Positions 61,973 to 64,000 of a stretch of 64,000 bases of DNA are shown here, in pieces. Position numbers and translations under genes: made by a program. Numbering within the stretch: the stretch's first letter is position 1; every line of letters begins with the position of its first letter. Below the pieces are notes generated by a model. The model was given only the letters and a program-made list of their open reading frames with translations. It did not search any database and was not told where the DNA came from. The DNA comes from Desulfosporosinus fructosivorans (GTDB lineage: Bacteria; Bacillota; Desulfitobacteriia; Desulfitobacteriales; Desulfitobacteriaceae): positions 1-64,000 of the forward strand of contig NZ_SPQQ01000004.1 of the NCBI RefSeq assembly GCF_004766045.1, given 5' to 3'.

Positions 61973-62410
61973 TTATTCTTCTTCCTTCTGCATATCTAAA
62001 AATCCTTTGTATAGCAAATCTTTGAGAACCAAAACAGTATCCGCTAAAGTGTAATTATATGTTGTCATCATCTCTTTAATCATCTTACTGAATATTCTAT
62101 GATATTGCTTACAATCTACGGTGCTTTGATATTCTGAAAGAATTGGATAAAGTTTAGTCCAGTCAAGATCATAACCATTTGAACTCTGCATAGATACCTC
62201 AACTGTCACTGACTTATCATCCCTCAATAGATAATCACAACTCACCTTCAGCACTTCAGCTAACTTTGGAACTTTTGCAGTTTCTGGAAAGGCTAAATCG
62301 GATTCCCATTTGGAAATAGTCTGCCTTGTAACTTCCAATGATTCAGCTAATTGGTCTTGTGTCAAATTAATATCTTTTCTTGCCTTAGCTATTTTTTCGC
62401 CTGTTTTCAT
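61973..62410 (-). CDS. XRE-family transcriptional regulator
   Basis: A 145-residue protein with an N-terminal helix-turn-helix (MKTGEKIAKARKDINLTQDQ, VTRQTISKWESDLAFPE) and a C-terminal part of about 75 residues likely to bind a ligand or dimerise (WTKLYPILSEYQSTVDCKQY). AAAGGAGAG precedes the ATG at 62410; an ATG at 62491 lies too far upstream. The palindrome AAGCAACTACAGGTTGCTT at 62488-62507 may be its autoregulatory operator. Confidence 0.9.
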   Translation of the reverse strand: MKTGEKIAKARKDINLTQDQLAESLEVTRQTISKWESDLAFPETAKVPKLAEVLKVSCDYLLRDDKSVTVEVSMQSSNGYDLDWTKLYPILSEYQSTVDCKQYHRIFSKMIKEMMTTYNYTLADTVLVLKDLLYKGFLDMQKEEE

Positions 62411-62552
62411 TTTTTCTCTCCTTTCGACTTTATGCTTAATTGTAGCATTCTGCAGTTGATAGACAAACCAACTCAGGGTTTCTAAAAGCAACCTGTAGTT
62501 GCTTTATATGGTTTCATCTAATTTATATACACTCAAACATATTATTTGATAT

Positions 62553-62580
62553 CAAAGGCCTCTGGGCCTTTTACTTTTTC
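62553..62580 (+). terminator. Terminator-like hairpin AAGGCC-TCT-GGGCCTT
   Basis: Similar in core and tail to the hairpin at 56765-56785 but no gene ends before it. Probably a relic of transferred DNA. Confidence 0.5.
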
Positions 62581-62762
62581 CTTTGTTAGGCACGAATAAT
62601 CCAAAATGCCCAACAAAACTTTTAAACCCAGAAAGGGCTACCCTCCTAATTAACAAAATAGGGTAGCACTTTTTGGATTCAAACTCCAACGATTATTGTG
62701 ACTTTCTGTATTGCATTTATACCGGCAGTTATTATCTAATTCTTAAGCTCTGTAAAATCCAT

Positions 62763-62915
62763 CATCTCATGCTGAAGAAAAAACATCCTACTAAAGGAAT
62801 AACTAAAGCGGATCTCCCAGCACAGGCTAATGCCAATCTAATCAAAGAAGACTTTACCGCCGAATTACCGATAAAAAATGGCTTGGAGATTTTAAAATTT
62901 GTTTTAAGAATATGA
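62763..62915 (+). pseudogene. IS3-type OrfB fragment
   Basis: HPTKGITKADLPAQANANLIKEDFTAELPIKN resembles the stretch just before the rve core of IS3 OrfB (consensus N-x2-x-R-DF-A-x-P-N-W). About 50 residues only, no start and no catalytic part. The gap from 62411 to 63167 holds nothing else I can support. Confidence 0.5.
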
Positions 62916-63167
62916 TTCCATTGGTAGTCTAGCGGTTGCCAAACAGCTTGCTAAACTATTTTGTGTTCATGTTCGCCATCTTTTCGTAGGTCCCCATAAA
63001 AAATAAGCCCCCAGGCTCAAAAGACAGCATAAGGCTAGTGGCTAAATCTTGGATTAGATTAGACTCGTTTGAAAATTTCCTGCAATGTGGTCACACAATT
63101 GCTGACGGTATCACAAATTCCCACTGCTCCTATTCCGATAAATAACCCTGTCTCTCAGCGTGACGGA

Positions 63168-63335
63168 TTAACGTTTTTTTGATATTCTTCGTGCAAACAG
63201 GTTTACTACAATTGCAAAAACAATCAATATCCATAACCACCACGGAATATTGGTGAGTATAATTTTAAAAGTCCACAATGCATACTGAAATATCGCTATC
63301 TGATCAACTTCAAAATTAATATCCAGCACCCCCAT
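63168..63335 (-). CDS. Possible 55-residue single-pass membrane protein
   Basis: Reads MGVLDINFEVDQIAIFQYALWTFK, a helix NIPWWLWILIVFAIVVNLF and a basic end ARRISKKR. The arrangement (acidic start, Trp belt, helix, RRxxKKR tail) is what a small membrane protein should look like. The ribosome binding site is poor, so the start is uncertain. No relatives known to me. Confidence 0.45.
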   Translation of the reverse strand: MGVLDINFEVDQIAIFQYALWTFKIILTNIPWWLWILIVFAIVVNLFARRISKKR

Positions 63336-63563
63336 ATTTGTGATAAATAGTATATTTCTTTATCCACTATTGCTATTCCTTCTTTTGCTCACGATCTGCC
63401 AACTACAGAAAAGGACCCCCACCGTTTCGATGAGCGCCAAATGAATAAGGCAAGCATGTATCCTTTTTGTACAAGCAAACATAACATGCAGAGACCAGAT
63501 ACACGCATACTAACCAGAAGTTACTTCTTTTCTGAAAAAGAAGTCGGCAGCTCGGACCCAGCA
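63336..63563. other. Gene-free stretch
   Basis: No gene or repeat seen except part of the GGACCCAGC/GCTGGGTCC hairpin (63554-63576), which overlaps the end of the next frame. Confidence 0.4.
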
Positions 63564-63689
63564 CTAAGCTGGGTCCTTAACAATGCAATGTTCGTAACCT
63601 TTTAGACAAGCAACAATATCATTTGTCTTTATTAGTTTAATGTCAGAAATCTCATTCCATCCAATTGCTGCAAATTCATCAATAGGCAT
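63564..63689 (-). pseudogene. Short remnant frame (41 residues)
   Basis: MPIDEFAAIGWNEISDIKL and NDIVACLKGYEHCIVKDPA to a stop inside the GGACCCAGC hairpin. Reads like the C terminus of a real protein; no ribosome binding site or start context. Unknown family. Confidence 0.3.
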
Positions 63690-63768
63690 TCCTGTCGCAT
63701 TCTAACTGCATTCATCTTGACTAGTAATGTAAATGAGTGATGTGCGGGGTCACCCTTTTTCGCAATCG

Positions 63769-64000
63769 CTAATTACAAATATCATATTCCATTCTATTAG
63801 CCGTACTCAGACCAACCTTTTCTCCCAGGAGTTTTGTCACTATGTAGATAGACATATTAATACCCGCAGACACACCACCCGCTGTAATTATGGAACCTTC
63901 GTCAACATATTTAACGCCTCGTTCAACAGTGACTTTTTCGAACTCTTTCTCTAACCTATCAATGTCCATCCAATGAGTTGTCACTCTTTTACCATCCAGC
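63769..64000 (-). CDS. DJ-1/PfpI family protein, C-terminal part (cut by window edge)
   Basis: The last 76 residues of a DJ-1/PfpI or isonitrile-hydratase-like protein: LDGKRVTTHWMDIDRLEKEF, VDEGSIITAGGVSAGINMS and VTKLLGEKVGLSTANRMEYD. These match the family C terminus closely. The catalytic Cys lies upstream, outside the window. The gene continues to the right; the GTG inside VTTHW is not a start. Confidence 0.88.
   Translation of the reverse strand, partial: LDGKRVTTHWMDIDRLEKEFEKVTVERGVKYVDEGSIITAGGVSAGINMSIYIVTKLLGEKVGLSTANRMEYDICN

Noticed and set aside
62910..62960. tRNA-like sequence GGTAGTCTAGCGGTTGCC
   Set aside because: It has a D-arm-like piece but no matching acceptor, anticodon or T arm around it.

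Overview
The window looks like a chromosomal segment of an anaerobic, acetogen- or sulfate-reducer-like Firmicute of the Desulfosporosinus/Desulfitobacterium kind (inference). The grounds are Firmicute-type ribosome binding sites and sigma-A promoters, Wood-Ljungdahl C1 genes, expanded corrinoid methyltransferase genes with reductive activators, DUF1659/DUF2922 small proteins and a sigma-54 purine regulon. Almost every gene of the first 44 kb is on the minus strand.

Region 1 (1-21.8 kb) is a methyl-transfer island. It holds the start of fhs, two methyltransferase-I/corrinoid protein/methyltransferase-II sets, four corrinoid proteins, two ATP-dependent corrinoid activators of the RACE type, two GntR/UTRA regulators, two transporters, a soluble chemoreceptor and an accessory cassette (DUF1638, CobW-like GTPase, MetH-activation-like protein). 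Five transcription units, fhs included, share one promoter plan: a sigma-A promoter with a GTATAC-type palindrome just downstream of the -10 box. I read this as one GntR regulon that links demethylation of a methylated substrate to the tetrahydrofolate C1 pathway.

Region 2 (22-44.4 kb) is a purine and aromatic catabolism island: UbiD-type decarboxylase and, far away, its UbiX partner; 8-oxoguanine deaminase-like and SsnA-like aminohydrolases; two fold-type-II PLP enzymes; a PreA-like dehydrogenase; an NCS2 permease; YgfK; a three-subunit xanthine dehydrogenase; and a sigma-54 activator. Two textbook sigma-54 promoters, each with upstream TTATCA-N3-TGATAA palindromes, drive the permease and xanthine dehydrogenase units. 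Purine breakdown yields one-carbon units, so fhs and the methyl-transfer island are plausible metabolic partners.

Region 3 (44.5-64 kb) begins at a tRNA-Leu and is accessory DNA. It contains an intact IS3-type element, decayed IS1182- and IS91-like elements, gene remnants (comM, cpaB, hicB, a proteasome-like Ntn hydrolase, DUF3102), a secreted protein, small membrane proteins, and a set of single genes that look like defence or toxin genes (RES-like, DUF4062, HNH, HEPN-like). The HNH and HEPN-like genes are each bracketed by copies of the same non-coding repeat, as if they were cassettes. The right edge carries the end of a DJ-1/PfpI family gene. No rRNA or CRISPR array was seen.
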